64,000 bases of DNA, from contig OX359196.1 in assembly GCA_947172415.1 (NCBI GenBank), positions 188,501-252,500 on the forward strand, read 5' to 3'. The stretch comes from Chondrosia reniformis (taxonomy: Eukaryota > Porifera > Demospongiae > Chondrillida > Chondrillidae). Under the pieces are notes generated by a model that was not told the origin of the DNA, did no database searches, and saw only the letters and a list, made by a program, of their open reading frames with translations. The stretch's first letter is position 1. Each line of letters starts with the position of its first letter. Below, in pieces: positions 11,692 through 22,907 of this stretch. Made by a program: the position numbers and the translations under genes.

Positions 11692-12002
11692 CCTGCCATA
11701 GAGAATAATGTGTCTGGTAGCGTGAAGAGACGGCCTTTATCTGCCCGCCATGTTTTTCTTGTCTTTTTGCGTATGCGTATGAATATTTGCGTTTCTTTTA
11801 GTCACGTGATACATCAAAATGGCCGAAATGCCGGTAGAGCAGGTTTGCAAAGCTCTAAAGCATCGCGATCTAAATATCATTTTCCACTTGTTATGTTTCC
11901 AACCACATATAGGGCCAGAGAAACGAAGATTCAGCGAGTTACAATATTGTTGGGTCATTTCCAGGCGATTACGAGTGAGTATATAAGCATTGCATCATTA
12001 AA
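11692..12002. promoter_or_regulatory. Bidirectional promoter region KMT2E/SETD5 - RRAGC
   Basis: The two start codons are 311 bp apart and diverge. Inside, ATG 11820 opens a 51-codon plus-strand frame (MAEMPVEQVCKALKHRDLN...) that stops just after a donor-like ACGA/GTGAGTA at about 11970. It could be an alternative 5' exon of RRAGC or chance. No TATA box is obvious. Confidence 0.5.
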
Positions 12003-14233
12003 ATGGACGCCAGCACGCGTGCTGTGTCGGGAACTCCACTCGTATCGTTCTGTAGCTATGGACATTTCGATGACGAAGTAGACGGTGGAACGGTGGGGTC
12101 GAGTAACAAACCGAAAATATTATTAATGGGACTTCGGAGGTGAGTGTAAGTTTGCATAGCAGTTGAACCAGCGCTACTTCCCCCCACTTTATTAGAAGCG
12201 GAAAATCGTCCATCCAGAAAGTTGTATTTCACAAAATGTCGCCGAACGAGACACTCTTTCTTGAGAGCACAAACAAGATAGTTAAAGATGGTTTGTCAGA
12301 TTAGTGTGCTGTGAATGTTCTCTTGACTGATGGCGCTGTACTCCTTTCTGTAGACATTAACAACAGTTCGTTTGTGCAGTTTCAGGTGAGTCAAATGGTA
12401 AAGTGGTTAGTGTAGCTCTTCAACCAATCTCCTTATTTGGGCAGATATGGGATGTTCCAGGTCAGATAGAGATGCCTGTACTGGACCCAGAACACATGTT
12501 TCAAGGTTGTGGAGCACTGGTGTTTATCATTGATGCACAAGTAGGCAGAGTTCCACACTGCAATCAACTGACATATATACGGGGAGCACGCCTAAGTGAC
12601 ATATACGGGGAGCACTCCTAAGTGACATATACGGGGAGCACGCCTAAGTGACATATACGGGGAGCACGCCTAAGTGACATATACGGGGAGCACTCCTAAG
12701 TGACATATACGGGGAGCACGCCTAAGTGACATATACGGGGAGCACTCCTAAGTGACATATACGGGGAGTACTCCTAAGTGACATATACGGGGAGCACTCC
12801 TAAGTGACATATACGGGGAGTACTCCTAAGTGACATATACGGGGAGCACTCCTAAGTGACATATACGGGGAGCACGCCTAAGTGACATATACGGGGAGCA
12901 CTCCTAAATGACATATACGGGGGAATACTCTTGGAATTTTAAATGGCACTTTAGAATTTGTTTATTATTCTGTTTTTCTTCCCCATTTGACTCTTTTACC
13001 GCACTCACTCGTGTATCCTGAAGAGTGTAGTGATCTATTGGACAGAATCACAGTAAATTCCAGATTAAAATGATGATCATCGAAACCTTAAGAGATTGGT
13101 TTTGGCTCTTCCCTTCCATATTTTTTTCTTTTTTTCTGGTTCTCCTAACAGGACGACTACAGCCAAGCGCTCATAAAGTTGCATCAGGCGGTCTCTCTTG
13201 CATATGAGAATAACACACACATTCAATTTGAAGTTTTGATACATAAAGTGGATGGTTTGTCAGACGACAGGAAGATGGGTGAGATTGTGTAAGCAGTGCC
13301 CAAGCCAGATTGTGTGTCAACCTCTCCTCCTCCTACAGAGGTGCAGCGAGACATTCAACAGAGAGTCTCTGACGACTTGGCTGATGCAGGCCTGGACAGC
13401 ATTCAGCCACGTTTCCACCTGACCAGCATCTATGATCATTCAATATTCGAGGCATTCAGCAAAGTAGTTCAGAAGCTCATACCCCAGTTACCAACACTAG
13501 AAAACCTCCTCAACGTTCTAGTCTCAGTGAGTGTGGAATGTGACTGTACCTGATGTAGTATGTACTTGCTATCCTTATATGGAGACTATTCTATGTCTGC
13601 TAACATTTCATTTGGTGTACCACATCTTGTCTCCTCAGCACTGCGGCATTGAGAAGGCCTTTCTCTTTGATGTGGTTAGCAAGATCTACATTGCTACTGA
13701 CAGCTCGCTGGTAGACATGCAGGCTTACGAGCTCTGCTGTGACATGATAGATGTGGTTATTGACGTCTCCTGCATATACAGGTGAGACATCTACCTCTCT
13801 GCCCAACTGAAGTGTGGAAACTGAAAGACAAGTGGTAATAGTCTTGTATTGTGTATAGTTTAAAGGATGGATTGGAGGGAAGTGCTTACGACACACAGTC
13901 GGCTTCGACCATTCATCTTAACAATGGAACAGTTTTGTACCTGAGAGAAGTAAACAAGTATTTAGCTCTTGTTTGCCTCCTGAGGGAGGAGTGCTTTGAA
14001 AAGCAAGGCAAGTTCTCCAAATCAACCCATCCACACCTCCATCCATCCACCCATCCATCCACCCATATCCACCCATCCACCCCTCCATCCACCCACCCCT
14101 CCATCCACCCACCTGTATACTTGTAGGGTTGGTTGACTACAACTTTCACTGCTTTCGTGAGGCGATGCAGGAGGTGTTTGAGCTCAGACGTCAGATGCTG
14201 CTAGGTGGAACAGGCCCAGCCTTAAAAGACTAA
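12003..14233 (+). CDS. RRAGC: Rag GTPase C/D
   Basis: Nine exons (12003-12139, 12196-12290, 12354-12385, 12445-12540, 13152-13278, 13339-13526, 13639-13781, 13859-14007, 14127-14233) give 357 residues. The P-loop is GLRRSGKSS, switch II is IWDVPGQIE, the guanine-specificity motif is HKVDG, and [20 protein letters not shown] plus the Rag-specific roadblock-like C-terminal domain ([30 protein letters not shown]) are nearly identical to vertebrate RagC/RagD. RagC or RagD pairs with RagA or RagB on the lysosome and recruits mTORC1 when amino acids are present (family knowledge). The long basic C-terminal tail of human RagC is missing. The eighth intron appears to use a GC donor (CAAG/GCAAGT), which is needed to keep frame into [10 protein letters not shown]. 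Intron 4 contains a 26-bp minisatellite. Confidence 0.97.
12562..12930. repeat. 26-bp minisatellite, about 14 copies
   Basis: Unit ATATACGGGGAGCACTCCTA plus AGTGAC, with CACGCC/CACTCC/TACTCC variants, in RRAGC intron 4. Confidence 0.97.
14022..14115. repeat. CCATCCACCCAT-type simple repeat
   Basis: Degenerate CCAT/CACC repeat filling most of the last RRAGC intron. The same simple-sequence class recurs at 32452-32570 and, in the opposite orientation, at 55720-55960. Confidence 0.9.
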
Positions 14234-14529
14234 TTCTTGTAGTAAACAAGAGAATTATACATACAATCAATTCATGCACAAAATTAAAGATATTCAGTAA
14301 ACATGTCACAAGGCATGAGATTTGCACAGCACATTTGGGAAATCGTTAGTCTATTGGTGTAATAGAGGGTTGTTGACTGACATTTGCAGCCATGTTGTTC
14401 CAAGCCACCAATGTAAGTGTCCCTTACTGGTGGGAGGACCCCAGGATTACGCAACTCCACCTATATACTCACTAGCTCCTGTCTGCATTTAATTACAAAC
14501 AGCTAGTCAGCTGTCGAAGTGCTCGAGGA

Positions 14530-17299
14530 ATGGAAACACCGAAGACGCACGTCAATGTAAAGTTGCATGGTTACTTGCGAAAGGCTTTGTCTGAAAGCGA
14601 TTACAAGAGGCTTTGCACTCCTAGCTGCGAGCCGACAATGGTGGAAACGGAGCAAGAGAGTAGAGTTCACAAATACGTCTTTTTCAGCGATGCGCTTCTA
14701 TATCTTCTGGATCACTCAATGAAAGGGCAACCCATCGTTCTCTGTGCGGTTGAAGACATCCTTCAGATAAAACACGTTAGTAGTAGTGCTTTAGTACGAT
14801 GTATGCAGTCGTTAAGTTATTTTTCAAAGTTTATTAATGCTGTAAATGGGCTCATTATTAACTGTTTGTGTTTAAATGTGTTTAAATGTGCTGTCATCTA
14901 GACGCAGAACCTTCCATCTTTCTTGAGCAAGAAGGATGCTGAGAAGACTGTCCATGTGCAGGTCACATACAAGAGAAAGTCTCCCCCAGACAGACCTTCA
15001 CTAATGAGCAGATCTCCAGCCATCTTGAAGAAGGTGTTCAATAAAGAGAGAAAGTCAAAGGGTTCATGTGAGAGTCTGGACAGTATTGGCAGGGGTAGCT
15101 TGGAGAGGGATCTCACAATGAATCTCAGTTACCCACCCCCTTCTGTAATCAGTGCCACGCCCCCTTCTGTAATAAGTGCCACGCCCCCTGCTGTAATAAG
15201 TGCCACGCCCCCTTCAACTACCTATGGAACTCCATCTACCTCTCGCTCCCTGAGAAGAAGTATATCTCCACTCTGTCAGACACTCACTTCTTTGTCAGTA
15301 CACTCCAGTCCTACAAACTCGAGTGATGGTTCCATTCCCATTTCAAATCCAAATGTTACTAAACAGACTCAGAACATGTCTTCTATTTCAGAGAGTTACA
15401 GTTCTAGTGTCAAGCCTCATGAGGCTCTGTCTACTAGTGTGAAGAGGGGCCACTCGGCAGACTTTGCTGAAATCTTCACAAATAGAACACCGTCATCCTC
15501 CCCAAGAACCTCCACCAGTTCCTTGTACAGAAGTGGTCAACTTGCTGGAAGTAGGGACAGTCTTCAATCTCTTGACTCCACAGGAAGTGCAGTTTCCATG
15601 GAAACATTAAATGGAGAAAGATGTGTAAAAGCAGACTTTTATATTTTGAACTCAAATACAAGTTTTTACAAGTTGTTGAATGTGGTTTGGGTAGAGAGAC
15701 AGCTAGTGAGTTGGCATCACACTGAGTGAACCTGTCTGACATCTATATACCATCTCTTCTGTCACACTTAGTCACTCACTGAGGAAATGTGTGAAGGCTC
15801 TATAATGTCCTCCTCCTCCCTCAAAACCCAGTTAGTTAAAGGGCATCAAAATGACGACCTTTGACCTTTAACCTTTGACTCCCTATAGGGAGAAGCTGCG
15901 TTCCCAGTACCAGCAGCTATGTTGTGATGTCTTGATGACTACCTCAGTGCAGGAGCATGCATCACTGCTCAAGGAACTGTGCACTGCCTGCAGGAAGTAT
16001 CCGGAAATTAAGTTATTTTTCTGGGAAGTGAGTCACATGATAGTCATGTGATCCTCTGGTTTACATAAATATGTACATACAGGAAGATTCATTACTGAAT
16101 TTTTCCATAAAATTGCTGACAAAACACTTTCCATCACACAATGCGGAGAACAGTCACACTCACAGAGCTGATCAATTGGAGTAAGACAGCCAGCCATTTT
16201 GTCTTGTTGCTATGGTTATTAGATAATTAACCACTTGTGTATGTCCTCCCTCCCAGAGTGTCCATTATAGTTCTACTTCTACTATATCATATGTCAAGAG
16301 GGACACACTTTTCCACTCACAAATGTAAACAGCTGGAATCCAACAAGTGAGCACTTTGTACATATATTTGGTAATCAATGATTTATTGAGTATCAGCAAC
16401 ATATATTTAACAGATTAGGACGTTTTGACCTGGAAGTCTTCATCAGCAATGATGAGGAGATACAGAAACCAATTTAAATAGGGAAGTCCAAATCTGTTAA
16501 ATATATGTTGCTGATGCTCGATAAATCATTGATTACAATAATGATCGCAACAAATACTCCCTATTACTTCGTAATATTAATTATATGAATATGTGTACAT
16601 GTGATATTGTGAAGTGTAAACTCTTCTAGTCAAGCTTATTTGTTAATTTATTTTCTGACAGTGGACTCAAGTGGTGTCGGCTGGTGGACATTCTGATGGA
16701 GGAGGTTGAGACTAAACCAGTTTCCTCTTCAGTAGCTGAACAAGATGAAGTTAGTTTAGTGAATGCTATATAGGACAGTCTGCATGTTCCAGCTCTTTTG
16801 TAGATTGAAAAGCTTTGCTGTGAGGCCACTCAGTGGGCAGTATGTCTTCTCTCCGACCTTGCCAGTTCCATACAGTGTGGTCAGTGGCTAACGGACCATC
16901 AGAGACACAGTTTTGCGTGGTTTGTTCAGTACTCAGGGAAACACAAGAATTCGGCAAGTCCTGTCATGTCATCTGCATGTGATCTTGTATTTCTTTAGCT
17001 AGTTTATAAGAATGAATGTACCCCATAGGCAGTAAGTATGGTATCAGCATGACTATATTGTAATACTCCTCAGGCTGACAGCTATATTTTGTTGTTACTT
17101 TGTGTTGCATTCATTACATCAGGTGGAGTTTTTCAGGAGAGTGTTGTCAAGATGTTACTCGTTGCTAAGGACAACAAGCCTGTTGCCTAATGAGGTTGTG
17201 TTCCTCCATCACATGATAAGTCACATGACCATCTGTGCAATACATAGCAAGGAAATTCGACAACTTTTTGAAACTCATTTTCAAGAGGAAATGAAGTAA
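14530..17299 (+). CDS. C12orf56-like protein (uncharacterised)
   Basis: Six probable exons: 14530-14777, 14902 to about 15630, about 15889-16027, about 16665-16749, 16804 to about 16950, and 17124-17299 (stop). The N-terminal exon encodes GYLRKALSESDYKRL, a conserved-looking cysteine/EP stretch and HKYVFFSDALLYLLDH...VEDILQIKH, a layout that resembles vertebrate C12orf56 (EP..., KYV.LSD, YL). The second exon is serine-rich and low in complexity, with a short tandem repeat SVISATPP. The C-terminal exons are helical (QYQQLCCDVLMTTSVQEHAS, VEFFRRVLSRCYSLLRTTSL, ICAIHSKEIRQLFETHF). No function is known for the family. The exact 3' end of exon 2 and the limits of exon 5 are unclear. The assignment rests on remembered family resemblance and needs a profile search. 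Confidence 0.55.
16372..16536. mobile_element. Foldback MITE (family 1, copy a)
   Basis: Imperfect terminal inverted repeats of about 45 bp (TAATCAATGATTTATTGAGT... against ...ACTCGATAAATCATTGATTA-type) flank a short centre that contains GACCTGGAAGTCTTCATCAG. It shares the core GCATCAGCAACA and the centre motif with the copy at 18123-18289. It lies in an intron of the C12orf56-like gene. No coding capacity. Confidence 0.8.
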
Positions 17300-18122
17300 T
17301 TTGATGATCTAAGCCCATTTATCAGTCTATTGTTTAATGTTATACCCTTGACACAGGTATTATCTCAGAACTTCCACCTGTCAAAAAGTCATTTCAGGGA
17401 AGTTTCTTTTGAAACAAAGAATTGTTGATAATTTACACAAACTCAAATCACTTACAATTGATAAGTGAAAGTACACATACCTGTGTATATAAAACTGACA
17501 AAGTGTATTATGTAAACTCCATTAATATAGAAGACATACAAACACATGTAGCCTTATAAATCCAAGATAGTTTGGCCAAGTTTAAGATTCAATAACTTAT
17601 TTAGGACTTTCAGAGACCAAACAAAAATATTTAAATATTAAGATATAAGATAAACCTACTGTATATATGTATGTACACTACCTATCTATACGTATAGGGT
17701 CACCAATTGTGAAAGTTTAGTGTGAATGTACTCACAACCATATAGGAAATGTAAACAATCTTTTTATTGCTCTAAATTTAGAGATACGGGTTGTTTTTGC
17801 TAGAAAGAGGTTTGGCTCCAACTTGGAATGCCTATGCCTAGAGTACGTACAGCTAATATAGAGGTTTTCTTTAGCTCTAAAAGATCTAAAATGACTATGG
17901 ACAGCGTCCATGTTCACCTTGCCTGTGGATTACAGTAAACTGAATAAGCATTTAGATGATTAAAGTTCAACAGTTTGTATAACAAACATATTACTTAGCA
18001 TTAATTAGATGTATTAAAATATGGCTAGATTGTCTACAATCCGAGGAAGTATAGAATAACACAGACTAAATGTACATACAAGCATATGTGAAGTAATAAG
18101 GGGTACTTGTTGTATTTATAAT

Positions 18123-18289
18123 GAATTGGTTACAATTTGAGCATCAGCAACACTTATTATTGATCAAAGTATTAGGTAGTTTCGACCCGTTGGTCTTCAT
18201 TTATTGCTGAAGAAGACCAACGGGTCGAAACGTCCTATACCACTTTGATTAATAATAAATGTTGCTGATGCTCAAATTGTATCCAATTC
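18123..18289. mobile_element. Foldback MITE (family 1, copy b)
   Basis: Terminal inverted repeats of about 50 bp (GAATTGGTTACAATTTGAGC against GCTCAAATTGTATCCAATTC). The centre has a second nested inverted pair, TTTCGACCCGTTGGTCTTC and GAAGACCAACGGGTCGAAAC. The core GCATCAGCAACA is shared with copy a. Confidence 0.85.
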
Positions 18290-18589
18290 ACAAGCACATG
18301 TCTACATACTCAATTTGTTCACTTAAAATTTCTCACTTCTACTATACTAACATGTAACTGTACTATGTAGATCTCTATAGAGTTAAATAACTATTAACCA
18401 ACTAAACACAACAGTAAGGCAAAGGTATAGACACGGAGACTTTTAGGGCAGACCCACACCTCTATGTATCTGATCAACATACAGTATCTAAATATGGTAT
18501 GTAAACTGTAGAATAGTGGGAAAGAGTGATCTTTCTGATGTCCCTCACAACTGAAACATGAATGTTTATTAATCTCTGCAGATGTCACT

Positions 18590-19072
18590 ATATCCCACGG
18601 CCACATGAAGGGATGAATGTGTAGGGGTAGATAGCTAGAGTATTAGTATCACATTATATCCCACGGCCACATGTAGGGATGAACATGTATGAACACTAGT
18701 ATCACATTATATGCCACGGGCACATGAAGGGATGAATGTGTAGGGGTAGATAGCTAGAGTATTAGTATCACATTATATGCCACGGCCACATGTAGGGATG
18801 AACATGTATGAACACTAGTATCACATTATATCCCACGGCCACATGTAGGGATGAACATGTATGAACACTAGTATCACATTATATGCCACGGGCACATGTA
18901 GGGATGAACATGTATGAACACTAGTATCACATTATATGCCACGGGCACATGAAGGGATGAATGTGTAGGGGTAGATAGCTAGAGTATTAGTATCACATTA
19001 TATCCCACGGGCACATGTAGGGATGAATGTGTAGGGGTAGATAGCTAGAGTATTAGTATCACATTATTTCTT
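18590..19072. repeat. Compound minisatellite, TATCACATTATATCCCACGG type
   Basis: About eight units of two interleaved lengths (about 53 and 62 bp): a shared block TATCACATTATATCCCACGG(CC/GC)ACATG plus either GAACATGTATGAACACTAG or GAATGTGTAGGGGTAGATAG. Confidence 0.9.
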
Positions 19073-19385
19073 AATATACACATGACCGTGATGTGCTATA
19101 TTCTATTGGGTTCGTGAAGGAAAAGATTATCCCATATAAATGTTATTAGGTAAACCAGTACATAAATTATTCAATTACCTCACAATTGTCTCATATATAC
19201 ATTAATACATCAAACTGCATGTTTCCTTACCAAATACAGTCATGTCGATCTGCATGCATAATTGAGTCTATATATATAGGTATGCATTATAATGTCTGTA
19301 TATATTATGCAATTGCAAGTCATAAAATATATATCACTCACATATTAGTATAACATATATGTATATACAGGAATAATCTAACACA

Positions 19386-19537
19386 CCTTTTCAACATGCT
19401 ACATTTACTTATAAAAGGCCTATATAGGGAACTAAACCTAGTGAGAGCTTTGGATGAGGATACGGGAGTCTTCTCCTCTTGCTCCATGCACTGGGTCAGA
19501 CAGCTATATCTGGGAATTCCACCCTGCATCAGTGACC
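19386..19537 (+). mobile_element. Dispersed repeat family 2, copy a
   Basis: About 150 bp with the core AGGGAACTAAACCTAGTGAG, then AGCTTTGGATGAGGATAC, and an end with GGGAATTCCACCCTGCATCA. Three more copies occur in the window (37266, 43700 and, inverted, 54773). Likely a non-autonomous transposon or SINE-like element. Confidence 0.75.
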
Positions 19538-19873
19538 CTGTTAATTTGTCTTTTGTGAGTCCTTGGAACATGCACAATTGTTAATATAAGAATACAATTA
19601 AACTGCCTAATAATCGTTGGAAATCAAAACTTAATGTTACTATTTTATTATGAAAAGGATGTAATAGATGACTAGATTTGCCACATATACACTATATATA
19701 ACTACATTCTACATATGCCAACTAAACAGCATTACTGTACTCAATAGATCAAAAAGCTGATAAGTCAAAATACTATAATCTGATAAATTAAACCTGTTAT
19801 TAATAAATATGCAATAACTATTCATGTCCACAGACTGACATTATGTACGTATTACTTGTATCTAATAAAGTAG

Positions 19874-21449
19874 TCACTTTGGGAGACAATCTGATTTCTC
19901 CTGTAATGATCCAATGGGTACATATCCCAGTACTACACCACTGTCTGCTTCAGAAGATGTGGAATCTATTTTAGTTTTCCTGATGTCAATGTTAGTTAAG
20001 TTTAATGCAGATGGAGTATCAACATGAGAAGAATTTGTCTCCAATGACTTCACTTCATTAAGAGTTATTTCTGTCGACATCTCCTCATCAAAAACATTAG
20101 TTTTGTCTCCTTTAACTGTTGAACTGTCTTGAAATTCTGAATTTGAATCTCCATTACAATAGTCTATTCCGTTGAAGATTGTTGCCTTCTCCGGATCAAC
20201 ATCTTTTATAAAGTCATCCAAGTAGTTGAGACTGAGATGACAAATTGCATTTGCTCTCAGTTTGAAGTTTCTCCTACACCTAAATATATATATATACTTG
20301 TATACATAATATATGTGCCAAAGGTCTCCCACATATTCATATATACTGTACATGTTGTACATGTATTATATATACAAATCTATCTACAAACAAAAACATT
20401 ATTATAACCAACCAGTCAGGTTTTACATAATTAATTTGCCCTCTGTATAATACTGATACATGTATATCTGTACAGCATGTATAGATACATGTATCAGTAT
20501 TATATTGACATTTTCAGGGCTTTTGATCTTATATCCATACACATATCACCTTAACGGCATGTCTTTGGGTTGTAGGTAATCTTTACTACTAATGAAAGTG
20601 TCAAATGCAATTCCTAATCCCTTTATAGTGTGATTACTCACTTTAATATCAAAATAACAAGTAGAGCAGTCAGTCCAATTCCAAATAGGAATACGATGGA
20701 GAGTGATACAGAGAGGACTACCACAGGATCAGTAGGAGTAGCCATATTCATAGCATGTACATCTGGAAAAAGATAGTCATATATATATAATTGTATTAGT
20801 ATACATTTCAAACTTTCATTGTACACAAGAAAGAGATAATCATTAGATTAAAAAATGCATCTATACCTGAACAGAATGATGGTTCTGATTCCACCTTTAA
20901 AGGGATCCAATGTAGATCAAATTCAACTGAGCAATAGGGTGTGTCCCTTTGCAGGTCAGTATTATTGTAGTGGCAACTTTCATTTTTGAGGTTTCTCTTA
21001 TCAAATGCATCAGAATTCACTGGATAGATCCTATTTCTACTTGTTTTAACAGTCAATCCTGTTTTCATCACAACCTCACCCTATAAACATGCGTATAGCT
21101 AGCAAATCAACTCACTAAACTACACACATGCACAGCTGGGTTTATCAACTCACACACGCTCGTGCCGAAGGGTTGTAACAAGTAACCTTGTAGCCATAGG
21201 ATCCGAATTCGTCCCAGGGTTCTAAGCTACTATTGAAAGTGTAAGTGAAATTAAAACGCCAGAGTGAAGAATCGCAGGAGAAATCGTAATCCAATAAATA
21301 GACAGCATCTATACATTAAAAAGATTTATTGCGATCTGCACACTAATCTATAGAGGTGTATATAGCGGTGAAATAACTTGCTAACCTGCACTAACTTGAG
21401 AGACCATTAACACCAGATCTGCTAGAGCTAGCAGACTTAACCAGACCAT
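19874..21449 (-). CDS. Type I membrane protein, duplicate copy A (complete tail)
   Basis: Five exons (21449-21386, 21308-21154, 21080-20867, 20762-20642, 20279-19874) sum to 320 codons, 319 residues. Exon 1 is a signal peptide (MVWLSLLALADLVLMVSQVS). Exons 2-3 encode an ectodomain of about 125 residues with eight cysteines and several N-glycosylation sequons (NESCHYNNTD region). Exon 4 is a transmembrane helix (VVVLSVSLSIVFLFGIGLTA and onward to LLVILILK) followed by a basic stop-transfer CRR. Exon 5 is a cytoplasmic tail of about 135 residues rich in Ser, Thr and Asp, ending ...VPIGSLQEKSDCLPK. I do not recognise the family; it looks like a lineage-specific surface receptor. Copy B (25750-22864) is a tandem duplicate with the same exon phases but a different tail. 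Confidence 0.75.
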
Positions 21450-22907
21450 CTCGATGGGAGCTCCATATAGATCTCAGCCCCTAAGATTTAGGAAATGCGG
21501 GGTAATAGTTATATATAACAGTGATTCGAACACTTACACTCCTCTTCTTCTCTTATGTACTATAATAGCTACTCGTACATTTACCGCATGTAGATAGCAC
21601 AGCTCTATATATATATGGCGATCGTTGAAACTCGAATAATGGAATTTTTTTACCTTCCCAGCTTTATATTTTAATTACACCTACATATGATTTCATATCA
21701 AATGTGTGTATATACAGCAACGGGTCATTGATATTATAATGAAGATGTGATAGAAGATTTTAAAATATGCTCAACTACTAGCCATAGTGTGCTTGTATAT
21801 ATATACATCTATAACAATAATAATAATAATAACACTTAGTTATGCAATCTCCAATGATAACCACGATACATGATGACATCACCTCTTCATCACAACCTTT
21901 GGTTCTTTCTTGTGTCATAGGTTCACAGTCCAGCAAACACTTGCTGATTGCTGAGCTCAGCACAAAACACAGGTAGGCCTATTACCAATTTGTAAGCTCC
22001 ACTTTCATGAGGAAATTCAAACTCTCAGAGCAATAACCATTGATGTACATTCAATTTAATTAATATTCAATATTCAATATAATTAAGTGCGCCATATGCA
22101 TTGCACACTAGGGCGAGAGTATGTCCTATGCAGCACTATAAAGAAAGTAAAAAGTTAAAACATGTTATAAAAGAACACTGTTGCAGAACAGACAAACACA
22201 TTAATAAATCAATTCAGTACAAAATGACACTGGAACCTCTTGATCCACATCTTCTCTATCATTCTCGCTACTCCTTTCTCTTTCGTTGTCACTTGCAGTA
22301 CGGATGCAGTTTTCTGAATGTCTTCCTGCTGCTCCACCTCCACCCCTAATCTCTGTAACAACAAGAAGAGGTCCTTCACTGCCCTCCAGACACTACAATC
22401 CATCATCTGTCCCTCAGACATATTCTCCAACTCCATCCCTACAGTACTATATATATTTCCCCATCCCAGTTCCTTTAGAGTCTTCCTCAGGTCAGCTAAC
22501 CATCTGATTTTACTTCCCTTCTCCAGAACTTCCTCAGCAATGGACCTGATGAGTTTCTCTGGCTTCATCTGTAGCACCTTAACTAGAAGCCTATGCATCT
22601 TTTCTTAGCTTCCCAAGCCACAGGTAGCAGATCCATCTCACAATTTATGATGCTATATATTGATAATTGAGTAACATGAGGCACTAAAATGGCCACTCGG
22701 GTGTGTCAATCTTAAACTACTTTCGAGTCTGTAGAAGTCGATCAACTTTTTTAAAACTGAATATACTGAGAATATTAATAAATATTTGTAAAATCTAATG
22801 TTTTGAATATATTAATGCATCAGTCTAAATGGAAACATGTACTGCCCTATGAAAATATTATTTTTATAAACCTTCAATATACCTAAAGCTTATATTTCTG
22901 TACTTGA
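20257..22907. repeat. Segmental duplication unit A
   Basis: Direct tandem duplication. Unit A (20257-22907) is homologous to unit B (22908 to about 27113). Homology runs through the membrane-protein gene, the intergenic block around 21860-22080 (against 26080-26330), and a block at 22640-22907 that matches 26390-26450 plus 26915-27113. Unit A has lost the 470 bp corresponding to 26447-26918 and gained about 550 bp at 22085-22636. The junction with unit B falls at about 22907, where sequence matching 27113 is fused to sequence matching 20257. Confidence 0.85.
22209..22598 (-). CDS. Orphan 129-codon frame in a unit-A-specific insertion
   Basis: The frame starts MHRLLVKVLQMKPEKLIRSI and is leucine/lysine/glutamate rich, suggesting helices. 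It sits in the segment (about 22085-22636) that is absent from unit B, so it arrived after or during the duplication. RWLADLRKTLKELGWGN has the flavour of a retroelement-derived fragment, but I cannot name a family. It could be a fragment of a mobile element or a short host gene; no splice neighbours were found. Confidence 0.35.
   Translation of the reverse strand: MHRLLVKVLQMKPEKLIRSIAEEVLEKGSKIRWLADLRKTLKELGWGNIYSTVGMELENMSEGQMMDCSVWRAVKDLFLLLQRLGVEVEQQEDIQKTASVLQVTTKEKGVARMIEKMWIKRFQCHFVLN

Larger units (their letters stand above)
17300..19873. other. 2.6 kb without a convincing gene
   Basis: AT-rich sequence between the C12orf56-like stop and the end of the membrane-protein gene. It contains a MITE, a minisatellite and a dispersed repeat (listed separately). 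The remaining open frames are short, lack splice-compatible neighbours and resemble nothing I recognise. Confidence 0.6.

Noticed and set aside
14530..17299. A Ras or Rab regulator extending the RRAGC gene
   Set aside because: A separate start codon lies 300 bp after the RRAGC stop and there is no GTPase or GAP motif.
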